Below are positions 23,884-32,189 of a stretch of 64,000 nt of DNA, piece by piece. The DNA lies in contig NZ_FMAO01000002.1 in NCBI RefSeq assembly GCF_900094835.1, positions 124,001 to 188,000 of the forward strand, written 5' to 3'. Positions within the stretch are counted from its first letter, which is position 1; each line of letters begins with the position of its first letter. The stretch comes from Weissella bombi. GTDB taxonomy: Bacteria; Bacillota; Bacilli; Lactobacillales; Lactobacillaceae. The notes beneath the pieces were generated by a model. It was not told the DNA's origin. It saw only the letters and a list, made by a program, of their open reading frames with translations, and did not search any database. The position numbers and the translations under genes were made by a program.

Positions 23884-24510
23884 ATGGATTATAAATATAA
23901 TTTAATTTTTTTGGGTTTATTAATAAATTGTGGTATTAGTTTATGCTTTTCTTTGATAGTTTCATTTTTAAATATATTTGTTGCTATATGGAATAATAGT
24001 ATATCAATGGAATATGCAATATTATTACAAAATATAATTCGTATCATAGTAGCTGGTAATTTACTGATTTTTTTCGTGTTTTATCAAGATAGCATGATGA
24101 AAGAAAAATTAGAATATAACTTGAAAATAAATTTATCAGTATTTGTGTGCATATTAATTATGCTCATTAGCATTATATTAATCGGTAGTGTTTCTGATAA
24201 TCTTAAAACACCATTTTCAATAACTATAATTGCAATGTCTATGTTATTAACTGGATTTTCAGAAGAGATAGTTTATAGAATGGTAGCTATGAATTGTTAT
24301 CCAAATCATTTCTGGCTAGTTATTTTATTACAAGGTATTATTTTTTCATTTGTCGGACATGGTTTATTTAATGATTTTAGTACAAATTTGTTTATTCGCC
24401 TGCCATTAGGTATAATTTTTGGTTTTATTTATAGGCATACCCAAAAAATTTGGTATGGATCTTGTTTACATGGGCTTTATGATTTTTGTATTTACGCAGA
24501 AATATTTTAA
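23884..24510 (+). CDS. CPBP family intramembrane metalloprotease
   Basis: This 208-residue protein has about seven membrane helices. The catalytic motif EEIVYR is at about residues 129-134 (EExxxR), followed by FSFVGHG and by CLHGLYDF near the C-terminus, so, unlike the copy at 19022, the Arg is kept. CPBP proteins in bacteriocin loci act in immunity or peptide maturation. The ATG directly follows the TAA of the permease gene, so the two are translationally coupled. The role here is inferred from its neighbours. Confidence 0.75.
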   Translation: MDYKYNLIFLGLLINCGISLCFSLIVSFLNIFVAIWNNSISMEYAILLQNIIRIIVAGNLLIFFVFYQDSMMKEKLEYNLKINLSVFVCILIMLISIILIGSVSDNLKTPFSITIIAMSMLLTGFSEEIVYRMVAMNCYPNHFWLVILLQGIIFSFVGHGLFNDFSTNLFIRLPLGIIFGFIYRHTQKIWYGSCLHGLYDFCIYAEIF

Positions 24511-24524
24511 TTTAAGGAGAAATA

Positions 24525-24962
24525 ATGATTAAAAAAACTGGAAATGTACTAATAATAATTGCGTTTTTGGCAATATTGTCTCCATTATTTTATATGTCAG
24601 ATAATATTTTTACATTTTTAATTGTTCAAAGTTATGGTCCAATACTTTTGTTAGGATTGGGATTGGCATTTGCTTTTGGAAGGCAGGATTGGACTAGTAA
24701 TATATTACCTGTTGTTTCTATCAGTTTATTATTTTCTGTATTTACTGATTCGCTCTCTCTTTATTTGCAACCACAAATAAATGGATTAGCACAACATAGT
24801 AGTACACAAAATTTGGCTGTAAGTGTCAGTAAGCCAACGCTATCAGGCATTATTATAATGCTTATATTTGATTTTTTTGTAACATATGTTGTTTCGTTTT
24901 TATTTGTATTTGTAGCTAATAAATTTCTTTTATTTAAAAATAAGGTTAAGGAAAGGGGGTGA
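24525..24962 (+). CDS. Membrane protein of unknown function
   Basis: This 145-residue protein has four hydrophobic segments (about residues 7-25, 30-48, 58-75 and 112-135) and a basic C-terminal tail (NKVKERG). The start follows AAGGAG. No family is recognised. It lies between a CPBP protein and the two small peptides with almost no gap, so it belongs to the operon; an immunity role is possible but not shown. Its stop overlaps the GGGGGTGAGAA ribosome-binding region of the first peptide. Confidence 0.6.
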   Translation: MIKKTGNVLIIIAFLAILSPLFYMSDNIFTFLIVQSYGPILLLGLGLAFAFGRQDWTSNILPVVSISLLFSVFTDSLSLYLQPQINGLAQHSSTQNLAVSVSKPTLSGIIIMLIFDFFVTYVVSFLFVFVANKFLLFKNKVKERG

Positions 24963-24967
24963 GAAAA

Positions 24968-25057
24968 ATGAAAAAATTTAAATTGGCTCAAATTTTCTAT
25001 TTAGGTCGTGGATTTGTAAATATCAAGTGGCATTATGCAAAGCATAAGTATATTTAG
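24968..25057 (+). CDS. Small cationic peptide 1, bacteriocin-like candidate
   Basis: A 29-residue ORF starts at 24968 behind the strong ribosome-binding site GGAAAGGGGGTGAG. It is basic (six Lys, one Arg), has two His and one Trp, and ends GFVNIKWHYAKHKYI. There is no double-Gly leader. Its C-terminal half shares IKWxYxKxxxI with peptide 2. It is the penultimate gene of an export/immunity operon, so a leaderless bacteriocin or signalling peptide is proposed. It is too short for standard gene calls. A chance ORF is unlikely because of the ribosome-binding site and the related neighbour. Confidence 0.6.
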   Translation: MKKFKLAQIFYLGRGFVNIKWHYAKHKYI

Positions 25058-25074
25058 TAAGGAGATAGTTATTA

Positions 25075-25161
25075 GTGAGGAATAAATTCATGATAATTCC
25101 ATTTTTTGCTTATGGAATTTGGAAAATAAAATGGCAATATCGTAAGGGACATTCTATTTAA
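25075..25161 (+). CDS. Small cationic peptide 2, bacteriocin-like candidate
   Basis: A 28-residue ORF starts with GTG at 25075, eight bases after AAGGAGAT. It ends GIWKIKWQYRKGHSI and has two Trp, three Lys in the last half, and a hydrophobic centre (MIIPFFAYG). It shares IKWxYxKxxxI in the last 11 residues with peptide 1 and lies 17 bases after it, so the two are paralogues that could act together. No leader is present. It is followed by a strong terminator, which marks the end of the operon. Confidence 0.58.
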   Translation: MRNKFMIIPFFAYGIWKIKWQYRKGHSI

Positions 25162-25197
25162 TAAATGATTACCTAATTTTAGTAGAATATACTTTTT

Positions 25198-25228
25198 AGA
25201 GGCTGAGATAGAACTCAGCCTCTTTTTG
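25198..25228 (+). terminator. Terminator ending the peptide island
   Basis: AGAGGCTGAG pairs perfectly with CTCAGCCTCT and runs into TTTTTG. Confidence 0.88.
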
Positions 25229-25404
25229 TTTTTTTCATACTTGAATTGAAAATTAAAAGGTTAAGTATCATTAGTTAAAAATGTTTAACTTAAAAATTGA
25301 TACTAAAACAATGATAATCGCTTGTTATTAATGGAATAATATTTGCTATCTCTGGCAAACATTGCGATACTGAAATATATATTTAATAAAGGAGATGAAC
25401 AAAC

Positions 25405-26349
25405 ATGCGACAAATACTTGTTGATGTACACCGCCTGACAAAAAAATTTCAGTTGACGCAATTACAACTATATATTAAAAGAGGCAATTTGAAGATGGTG
25501 GGACCAACCATTACTTATTATGCACTTTTGTCATTGGTTCCGATCTTGATGAGTGTGGGGGCAGTTGCGAGTTTAGTAGGGTTAGATTCGCATGATTTAA
25601 TCACTTTGCTATCACAACAGTTACCTGCAAACATTATGAATGTTTTAGGTCCGATTATTCAGTCGGTGTTAAAAGGTGGCGTTGGAATTTTGTCATTTTC
25701 AATTGTGACAACCGTATGGGCAGCTAGTTCTGTTTTGGCAATCATTCGTAAATCGTTTAATGCTATTTATGATGTTCCTGAACGAGTTAGTGGGTTATTA
25801 ACTCGCGTATTCAGCTTTTTATGGTTAGCAGTTATACTACTTTCGGTTGGATTAGTGATGGTAGTTAGCGCTATTTTACCTGCAATTATTGCTGCTATTC
25901 CAGGAATTGAATGGTTGGAATTTATTACTAAACAACGTTGGCTTATTACGCTAATTGGACTTTGGCTCATTATATGTTTGTTTAATATTGCAATGCCGGC
26001 TAAGCGTCTTGCCGTGAAGCCATTGATTATTGGTTCGGGTATAGAAGTTGTTCTGATGATTATTTTAAATTATTCATTTGGTTGGTATGCACAATTTACT
26101 GTTAAAAATGTTGGCTTTTATCAATCTTTGGGATCATTGCTTGTGCTAATTGTCTATTTGAATTTAGTTGGGACTATTATGGTTATTGGTCAGATTATTA
26201 TTGCTTGGTTAGAAGGCATTTTTGCAACTAGTTTAAATCCGATAGACCCAGTGCCTGCGGCAGCTAAACGACCTGCTGCTAAGAATCGTCAGACTGCTAC
26301 AACGCAAAATATCACAAACAAAGGCAACCGTAAAAAAAGCCGTCGTTAA
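25405..26349 (+). CDS. YihY/BrkB family membrane protein
   Basis: This 314-residue protein belongs to the YihY/virulence factor BrkB family (PF03631). Six membrane helices are visible, with the family features MVGPTITYYALLSLVPILM (about residues 31-49), FSIVTTVWAASSVLAIIRKSF in two halves near residue 95, and FGWYAQFTVKNVGFYQSLGS (about 230-249). A Lys- and Ala-rich tail after residue 290 is poorly conserved. The start follows AAAGGAG. Base composition returns to normal here after the island. Function in the family is unclear; the older RNase BN assignment was wrong. Confidence 0.85.
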   Translation: MRQILVDVHRLTKKFQLTQLQLYIKRGNLKMVGPTITYYALLSLVPILMSVGAVASLVGLDSHDLITLLSQQLPANIMNVLGPIIQSVLKGGVGILSFSIVTTVWAASSVLAIIRKSFNAIYDVPERVSGLLTRVFSFLWLAVILLSVGLVMVVSAILPAIIAAIPGIEWLEFITKQRWLITLIGLWLIICLFNIAMPAKRLAVKPLIIGSGIEVVLMIILNYSFGWYAQFTVKNVGFYQSLGSLLVLIVYLNLVGTIMVIGQIIIAWLEGIFATSLNPIDPVPAAAKRPAAKNRQTATTQNITNKGNRKKSRR

Positions 26350-26474
26350 GGCACTACTTGTGATTTTTATAAGGTTAAAATTAATAGATTGTGAAAAAGT
26401 TTATCCCCCTTTTTTGGAAAATGGCGTTATAATAGTGGCGTAGAATTGTTGTCGTTTTCATTAAGGGGGATATT

Positions 26475-27845
26475 ATGACATACAAAACCACATATCCATA
26501 TACTGGGGAAGTGTTGCAGACGTATGATGATGCAACTGAAGCAGATTTAGAACAAGCATTGGCAACTGGTCATGAACTGTATAAGACATGGCGTGGTACA
26601 TCGGTTCGGGAACGTGCAGATGTATTGGCAAAGATTGCTGATGCTATTATTGCGCATAAGAAAGAGCTAGCTAAGGCAATGACTTACGACATGGGAAAGT
26701 TGTTGACTGAAGCTGAAGGGGAAGTTGATTTATGTGCAAGTATTGTTTCTTATTATGCAGACAAGGGTGAAGAATTCATGGCTGATACGCCATTGGAAAC
26801 ACCCGCAGGTAATGCACATTATATTAAGCAATCAACTGGTATTATTGTTGCTGTAGAACCATGGAATTTCCCACTATATCAAGTTGTTCGTGTATTTGCA
26901 CCAAACTTTATTGTTGGAAATCCTATTATTTTAAAGCATGCTTCAATTTGTCCAAAGTCTGCACAATTATTTGCAGATATTGTTTTAGAGGCTGGTGCAC
27001 CTGAGGGAGCACTTAACAATTTGTTTATTGATTATGACTTGGTATCTAAGGCTATTCATGATCCACGTGTAGCTGGTGTTTGTTTGACTGGTTCAGAACG
27101 TGGTGGATCAGCTGTTGCCAAGGAGGCCGGTGAAGCATTAAAGAAGTCAACTTTAGAACTTGGTGGTAACGATGCCTTTATCATTTTGGATGATGCCGAT
27201 TGGGATGAAGTTAAGGCCGTAGCACCAGGAGCTCGTTTATATAATGCTGGTCAAGTCTGCACATCATCAAAGCGATTTATTGTAATGGCTGACAAGTATG
27301 ATGAGTTTATTGACGTGTTAAAGGATGGTTTCTCAAAGGCAAAAGTTGGTGATCCAATGGATCCTGCTACTGATGTGGCACCATTATCATCAAAGAGCGC
27401 GCAAGAAAAGTTACAAAAGCAAGTTCAAACGGCGATTGATGGTGGAGCAACCTTAGTTTATCGTCAAGATCATGTTGGTGGGGATGGATTCTTCTTTGAG
27501 CCAACAATTTTGACAGATATTACTAAGGATAATCCAATTTATAATCAAGAGATGTTTGGACCTGTTGCTTCAGTATACAAGGTAAACTCAGAAGAGGAAG
27601 CAATTGCTTTAGCTAATGACTCAAGTTACGGTCTTGGTAACACAATTTTCTCAAGTGACATTGAACATGCACAACGTGTAGCAGCTCAAATCGAGACTGG
27701 AATGTCATTTATTAATTCAGGTTGGGCATCATTACCTGAGTTACCATTTGGTGGTGTTAAGAACTCTGGTTATGGTCGTGAGTTGAGTGAATTAGGATTG
27801 AATGCCTTTGTAAACGAGCATTTGATTTTTGAACCAACTAAGTAA
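26475..27845 (+). CDS. NAD(P)-dependent aldehyde / succinate-semialdehyde dehydrogenase
   Basis: This 456-residue aldehyde dehydrogenase oxidises an aldehyde to its acid. It has VEPWNFPLYQVV (about residue 136), the LELGGNDAFIIL motif with the general base Glu (about 233) and the catalytic Cys in NAGQVCTSSKR (about 266), then FGPVASVYKV. It is of the succinate-semialdehyde / lactaldehyde type (GabD-like), but no GABA genes are near and no substrate can be named with confidence. The start follows AAGGGGG and a TATAAT lies about 45 bases upstream. A terminator follows. Confidence 0.85.
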   Translation: MTYKTTYPYTGEVLQTYDDATEADLEQALATGHELYKTWRGTSVRERADVLAKIADAIIAHKKELAKAMTYDMGKLLTEAEGEVDLCASIVSYYADKGEEFMADTPLETPAGNAHYIKQSTGIIVAVEPWNFPLYQVVRVFAPNFIVGNPIILKHASICPKSAQLFADIVLEAGAPEGALNNLFIDYDLVSKAIHDPRVAGVCLTGSERGGSAVAKEAGEALKKSTLELGGNDAFIILDDADWDEVKAVAPGARLYNAGQVCTSSKRFIVMADKYDEFIDVLKDGFSKAKVGDPMDPATDVAPLSSKSAQEKLQKQVQTAIDGGATLVYRQDHVGGDGFFFEPTILTDITKDNPIYNQEMFGPVASVYKVNSEEEAIALANDSSYGLGNTIFSSDIEHAQRVAAQIETGMSFINSGWASLPELPFGGVKNSGYGRELSELGLNAFVNEHLIFEPTK

Positions 27846-27856
27846 AATAATATGAA

Positions 27857-27896
27857 AGAACATGCTCCGATAACTTTCGGAACATGTTCTTTTTTA
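27857..27896 (+). terminator. Terminator after the aldehyde dehydrogenase
   Basis: AAGAACATGCTCCGA pairs with TCGGAACATGTTCTT across a short loop, followed by T-run. Confidence 0.85.
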
Positions 27897-27910
27897 TTTT
27901 GAATCATTAG

Positions 27911-28207
27911 TTAAAACCATAAATTAGAAAAGAAAGCACCAATACCAGCGCCCTCATTAACGTTGTTAACTTGGGAAATGTCTAGGGCTATTCTAGTAAG
28001 AAATTTAGGTGCTTGGTAATTATGTTGTAATTGATAGAAATTAATGTCTGCTTTTAAATCAAGTAGAGCCTTGTTGAGATTATGATCTTTTTTTTCATTA
28101 AATTTTAGGAAAATGGCATTTAATTCTGGAGTGGATTTTGTTTCTTTTGCGTGTGCACTTTTATCAATTAAAGTAAGTAACTCACTAAGATTGTTTTTAT
28201 TACTCAT
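27911..28207 (-). CDS. Small helical protein, possibly bacteriocin-immunity-like
   Basis: This 98-residue soluble protein is predicted to be almost all helical, with heptad-like leucines (LLTLIDKSAHAKE, LDLKADINFYQLQ) and a Gly-rich C-terminus (NEGAGIGAFFSNLWF). The size and helical layout resemble the enterocin A/pediocin immunity family, but I see no decisive motif, and no matching class IIa bacteriocin is in the window. A ribosome-binding site (AGGTAAATT) is weak. It is alone on the - strand between two hairpins. Treat the immunity idea as a guess. Confidence 0.5.
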   Translation of the reverse strand: MSNKNNLSELLTLIDKSAHAKETKSTPELNAIFLKFNEKKDHNLNKALLDLKADINFYQLQHNYQAPKFLTRIALDISQVNNVNEGAGIGAFFSNLWF

Positions 28208-28289
28208 GAAAAAATTTACCTTTCTGGATTAATTACGTTGAAATTATATCATGCTATATATGTTGGATGATTAATTATATTGAACGTTA

Positions 28290-28337
28290 AAAAGGTCCAT
28301 TAATCTCACCATTATGAATGGCAGATTAACGGACCTT
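28290..28337 (-). terminator. Terminator after dus
   Basis: AAGGTCCGTTAATCTGCCATT pairs with AATGGTGAGATTAATGGACCTT (- strand) and runs into TTTTTAA. Confidence 0.75.
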
Positions 28338-28349
28338 GAATATTTTTAA

Positions 28350-29411
28350 CTATTTTGTCGTGATAGCAATAGTATCAGATGCTTTTTGAGCAGCCCATTG
28401 CTTATCAAATTGGTCAAGTAGCTCGCGAACTTGTGTTGTATTGGTTGTATCCATCAATGCGACACGTAAATCAGAAGCATATGAGAAGTGACGGACATAA
28501 ATCTTGAAGAAACGCTTTAATTTTTGGAAGTGCATTGGTCCAAATTTTGCCGTAAATTGATCATATAGATCTAATTGCATACGTAACAAAGTAAGTGTCT
28601 CATCCAAGGTGTGTTCTCTAGGGGTGATTTCAAACGCGAATGGATTTTCAAAGATACCACGACCAATCATGATACCGTCGATACCAGGGTGTTGGCGCAC
28701 TAATTCAAGTCCATCTTCACGATCCTTGATATCACCATTGATTTGAAGCAAAGTATTAGGCGCAATTTCATCACGTAATGCAATTAAACGGTCGATATAC
28801 TCATAGTGAGCGGGAACCTTTGACATCTCTTTACGTGTACGCATGTGTACGGTTAACAATGGAATGTCTTGCTTTAGCAAGAACGGAATCCATTCTTCAA
28901 AAGTATCGATTTGATTGAAACCAAGGCGTGTTTTAACAGACACAGCTAGACCAGCGGCTTTAGCTGCAGCAATAACATTTTTGGCATCTTCGAAATGACG
29001 AATTAAATCTGAACCACCACCATTTTTAACAACGGTTGCTGCAGGGCAACCCATGTTTAAATCAAGGGCTTCGTAACCACGTTCTTTTAAGTCATAACTA
29101 GCGGCTTCAAAATCTTCTGGACGATTTCCCCATAGTTGGGCAACCGGCATTTTTTCTGATTCTTCTACGTATAGACGTCCTTGCACCGTAAATTTTGCTT
29201 TTGGATGAGTAATACTACGGGCGTTTGTAAATTCTGTAAAGTAGACGTCAGGACCACCAGCTTTAGCGACAACGCGACGGAAAACTGAATCAGTAACAGC
29301 TTCCATTGGTGCCATTGTAAAGAATGGTATTTTTTCTAGACCGGGGACGGCCGGATGCTTTTGAGCATCATCTACGACTTTTTGCCAATAAGGCGATTTT
29401 ACTTGGACCAT
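28350..29411 (-). CDS. dus: tRNA-dihydrouridine synthase
   Basis: This 353-residue flavoenzyme reduces uridines in tRNA to dihydrouridine. The N-terminal TIM barrel has MAPMEAVTDSVFRRVV (about residue 32), LNMGCPAATVVKNGGGS with the catalytic Cys (about 119), and the FMN site GIMIGRGIFENPF (about 244). The C-terminal helical domain recognises tRNA. The length is typical. It sits alone with its own terminator. The exact tRNA position modified (DusB-like or other) cannot be told. Confidence 0.92.
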   Translation of the reverse strand: MVQVKSPYWQKVVDDAQKHPAVPGLEKIPFFTMAPMEAVTDSVFRRVVAKAGGPDVYFTEFTNARSITHPKAKFTVQGRLYVEESEKMPVAQLWGNRPEDFEAASYDLKERGYEALDLNMGCPAATVVKNGGGSDLIRHFEDAKNVIAAAKAAGLAVSVKTRLGFNQIDTFEEWIPFLLKQDIPLLTVHMRTRKEMSKVPAHYEYIDRLIALRDEIAPNTLLQINGDIKDREDGLELVRQHPGIDGIMIGRGIFENPFAFEITPREHTLDETLTLLRMQLDLYDQFTAKFGPMHFQKLKRFFKIYVRHFSYASDLRVALMDTTNTTQVRELLDQFDKQWAAQKASDTIAITTK

Positions 29412-29630
29412 TTCAAGTTCCTTTCATTGTTAAATATGTATTTTTTCATGTACAAAATTATTTTTTAAAACCTTATCCATATTAGCGATATTTCACATAA
29501 TTTTCAAGATATTAACTTGTAAAAAGTACATAATTGTTAATTCCAGTGTGCATATGAACCTTTCTTAGAGTGGTCTTAAAGAATAAGGTGTATAATATGA
29601 GCTCGTGAATGTATATTTAAGGAGTTTGTT

Positions 29631-30629
29631 ATGAGAATCAAGAAAAATATGGTGGCAGGAATTTTGCTGACGTTGGTGTTGGCAGTTGTTGCAAAGCTTT
29701 TAGCACCATTTTTACCAAAATTGGGCGCAGAAGCATTGGCCATGTTAGCTGGAATTGTTTTAGGAAATACAGTGTTTGCTAATCAGCGGTGGGGTGCCGG
29801 TGTTAAATGGGCAGAAAAGTATCCAATTGAGATTGGAATTGCGTTGTTAGGACTAAATGTTACTTTGCAGAATATGGAATCACTCGGATGGAGTGGAGTT
29901 ATCTTCATTTTGCTACAAATGACATTAACTATTTTATTTGTTATGTGGATTGGTGGTCGTGTCTTTAAGGTATCATCACAATCAGCAATGATGATGGGTG
30001 CTGGAAATGCTGTCTGTGGATCTAGTGCGATTGCATCAGTTGCACCAGCTGTTGGTGCGACAGATGATCAACGACGGACAACAGTTGCGACAGTTTCGCT
30101 AGCTGGAGTTGTCCTACTATTTGTTTTGCCAGTAATTGGACCAGCTATTTTGCCAAATAACATGATGGTTAGTGCCTTGATTGGTGGAACCGTACAATCT
30201 GTTGGTCAAGTTTCTGGTACTGCATCTTTGGTTGGTGGTAGCGTTGTTACCTTTGCTCCAATCTTTAAAATGCTACGTGTGATTATGTTGTCAGTTGTTG
30301 TTATTTTTATGGCAAAACATGCCTCAAAGCTTTCAGCACAAACAACAACGGCATCAGCAACAAAGAATAAGTTCAGTATTCCTTGGTTTGTTATTGTATT
30401 TATTATTTTCATGTTGTTTAATTCATTTGTGACGTTACCACATGTTCTTACTAATTCAGCACAAGAAATTACAAGTTTCTTTGGAGTTGTTAACTTGGCT
30501 GGTATTGGATTAAATCTAAAGTGGTCAACTATCAAGTCATCAGGTGCTAAATTCATGGGTTACGGTTTAGTTACAATCATTTTCCAAGTTGTCGTTGCAC
30601 TTGCTTTGATTTACGTATTAATGGGATAA
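29631..30629 (+). CDS. YeiH/UPF0324 family membrane protein (putative sulfate exporter)
   Basis: This 332-residue protein belongs to the UPF0324 family (PF03601), with ten or so membrane segments. The family motif GAGNAVCGSSAIASVAPAV is at about residues 124-142 and KYPIEIGIALLGLNVT at about 64-79. Members are annotated as putative sulfate exporters, on weak experimental grounds. The start follows AAGGAG. It is monocistronic, with a terminator 12 bases after the stop. Confidence 0.85.
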   Translation: MRIKKNMVAGILLTLVLAVVAKLLAPFLPKLGAEALAMLAGIVLGNTVFANQRWGAGVKWAEKYPIEIGIALLGLNVTLQNMESLGWSGVIFILLQMTLTILFVMWIGGRVFKVSSQSAMMMGAGNAVCGSSAIASVAPAVGATDDQRRTTVATVSLAGVVLLFVLPVIGPAILPNNMMVSALIGGTVQSVGQVSGTASLVGGSVVTFAPIFKMLRVIMLSVVVIFMAKHASKLSAQTTTASATKNKFSIPWFVIVFIIFMLFNSFVTLPHVLTNSAQEITSFFGVVNLAGIGLNLKWSTIKSSGAKFMGYGLVTIIFQVVVALALIYVLMG

Positions 30630-30640
30630 ATTATTATATT

Positions 30641-30681
30641 AGCAGATTATCAAAATGTGTTTTTGGTAATCTGCTTTTTTA
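30641..30681 (+). terminator. Terminator after yeiH
   Basis: AGCAGATTATCAAAA pairs with TTTTGGTAATCTGCT and ends in T6. Confidence 0.88.
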
Positions 30682-30782
30682 TTATGCATAAAAATAGGTA
30701 ATATCAGATTAATCATATTATTGTTACAATAAAGAATAGTGGGAATTCATATATTAATTATAATGAGGGAGGCTCCAAAAAA

Positions 30783-31334
30783 ATGTTATTTACGGATTTA
30801 GAGAATTACGTTGTGTTTGATTTGGAGATGAATGGTAGTAACCAAATTATCGAAATTGGCGCACTTAAAATTACGGGTTCAAAAAATATTGAGAAATTCT
30901 CCGTGATTGTTAATAACCCCCCAGTAGGAAGTGCGATGAAGTCGTTTAAGTACATTACCAAAGCTATGGGTAATAAGGATGGTTGGATTACGCTAGATAT
31001 GATTCATCATGGTATTTCTGAAGAGCGGGCATTAAGTCGATTTATGCGTTTTGTGGGTGATTATGCTGTTGTTGGTCATGCCATTGTTGATGGGGATGTA
31101 CAGTTAATTAAAGAAGGTCTACAACGTAATAATTTAGGAAAATGGGATACTCGTGGTAAGTTGTATGACACGCAACAGATTCATGGTGCGATTATGGGTA
31201 ATCCGCAAGATATTTCTTTAAAAGATTTAGCAGAGTTATATCAAGTTAATGTAGGTGAGCAAAAACATCGTGCATTAGCTGATTCAAAAGAGACGCTGGC
31301 TATCTTTTTAGCGATGAAAAAGGCTTGGAGTTAA
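30783..31334 (+). CDS. 3'-5' exonuclease, DnaQ-like
   Basis: This 183-residue DEDDh-type exonuclease has ExoI VFDLEMNG (about residue 12), ExoII VGHAIVDGDV (about 97) and the ExoIII HRALADSKET (His and Asp, about 162), the three acidic metal-binding motifs. The family trims 3' ends of DNA or RNA; DnaQ-like stand-alone proteins in Firmicutes often act as polymerase proofreading or cleanup enzymes. The start follows GAGGGAGG. The gene ends within a hairpin that can serve as terminator. Confidence 0.88.
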   Translation: MLFTDLENYVVFDLEMNGSNQIIEIGALKITGSKNIEKFSVIVNNPPVGSAMKSFKYITKAMGNKDGWITLDMIHHGISEERALSRFMRFVGDYAVVGHAIVDGDVQLIKEGLQRNNLGKWDTRGKLYDTQQIHGAIMGNPQDISLKDLAELYQVNVGEQKHRALADSKETLAIFLAMKKAWS

Positions 31335-31353
31335 TACGCTGCAAGTCTTTTTT
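31320..31353 (+). terminator. Terminator overlapping the exonuclease stop
   Basis: AGGCTTG pairs with CAAGTCT, with T-run after it; the 5' arm lies in the last codons of the gene. Confidence 0.65.
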
Positions 31354-31527
31354 CGTTCATGAAAAATAATAACGAAAAAAATGAGATAAATTCTTATTTA
31401 AAAAGTATTGGGTTTTATGTCATGATTTGTTAGTATAATGTTCTGCTATTTAATAATTTAGTAGCTATTAAATAAGAAACGTACCATTATTATTTTCATT
31501 AACAATGGGCACGCGGAGGAAACGATT

Positions 31528-32040
31528 ATGTTAATGTACACTAGACCAGCACAAATGAAAGATTTTCCAGAAATTTGGGCTGCATTCCAAGATGGCGTTG
31601 CATACTTGGGCGAGCAAGGCGCATCACAATGGCAAGGTGACGGTGCGCCAAGTGAAGCTTTATTTAAAAATGATATTGAAAACGGTTGGGGCATTGTTTT
31701 AATTTATGATGGTCAAGTTGCCGGCTATGGTTCATTGGTTCCAGGTCCTGAAGATGAATATGAAATTTTACAAGGTGAATGGGTTGGTGAAGAGCCTGAA
31801 TATGTGGCCATTCATCGTGTGACAATTAATTCAGCTATTCGTGGTAAAGGCGTTGGGAAAACATTAACGCGTGATTTGGTTAATTTGGCCCGTGCGCGTG
31901 GTTATCGCGATATTCGCATTGATACATTTCCAGAAAATGTTATTATGCAAAATGTTATTAAAAAGACGGCATTTACATATAGAGGTATGGTGCCATTCGA
32001 ATATGGTGATCGGTTAGGTTACCAATTATTAGTAGATTAA
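31528..32040 (+). CDS. GNAT family N-acetyltransferase
   Basis: This 170-residue protein has the GNAT acetyl-CoA fold: HRVTINSAIRGKGVGKTLTR (about residues 92-111) contains the R/Q-x-x-G-x-G/A pyrophosphate loop, followed by ARGYRDIRIDTFPENVIMQN. Acetyltransferases of this kind modify small amines, antibiotics or proteins; the acceptor is unknown. The start follows GCGGAGG. The gene stands alone before the promoter of the aromatic leader. Confidence 0.85.
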   Translation: MLMYTRPAQMKDFPEIWAAFQDGVAYLGEQGASQWQGDGAPSEALFKNDIENGWGIVLIYDGQVAGYGSLVPGPEDEYEILQGEWVGEEPEYVAIHRVTINSAIRGKGVGKTLTRDLVNLARARGYRDIRIDTFPENVIMQNVIKKTAFTYRGMVPFEYGDRLGYQLLVD

Positions 32041-32069
32041 TTTTTTATGAGACTTTTTTCATAAAAAAT

Positions 32070-32098
32070 TTGACAATATTGCAAATTGGGCTTATTAT
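32070..32098 (+). promoter_or_regulatory. Promoter of the aromatic leader and permease
   Basis: TTGACA at 32070-32075 and TATTAT at 32093-32098 are exactly 17 bases apart, and the leader ATG follows 35 bases later. Confidence 0.8.
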
Positions 32099-32132
32099 CT
32101 AGAAGGTAAACTAAAAAAAGGAAGTGTAGATT

Positions 32133-32189
32133 ATGCAAGGTCATTTGTCATTAACGCAAGCGTTTAGTTACTTTACGTATTTCGGTTAG
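32133..32189 (+). CDS. Leader peptide rich in Phe and Tyr codons
   Basis: An 18-residue ORF, MQGHLSLTQAFSYFTYFG, follows AAAGGAAGTG, with five aromatic codons (TTT, TAC, TTT, TAT, TTC) in its last eight positions. A set of alternative hairpins and a terminator follow it, and then an amino-acid permease. The arrangement is that of the phe/trp-type attenuators of enterobacteria: a ribosome waiting for Phe- or Tyr-tRNA would stop over 32170-32185. The peptide itself has no visible function. Which of the two aromatic residues dominates is not decided by the sequence. Confidence 0.75.
   Translation: MQGHLSLTQAFSYFTYFG

Noticed and set aside
24968-25161. Radical-SAM-modified peptide (Lys-Trp crosslink type)
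   Set aside because: The KW pair fits, but no CxxxCxxC radical-SAM enzyme is in or near the island.
26400-26409. TTATCCCC as a DnaA box upstream of the aldehyde dehydrogenase
   Set aside because: It differs at two or more positions from the consensus and is alone.
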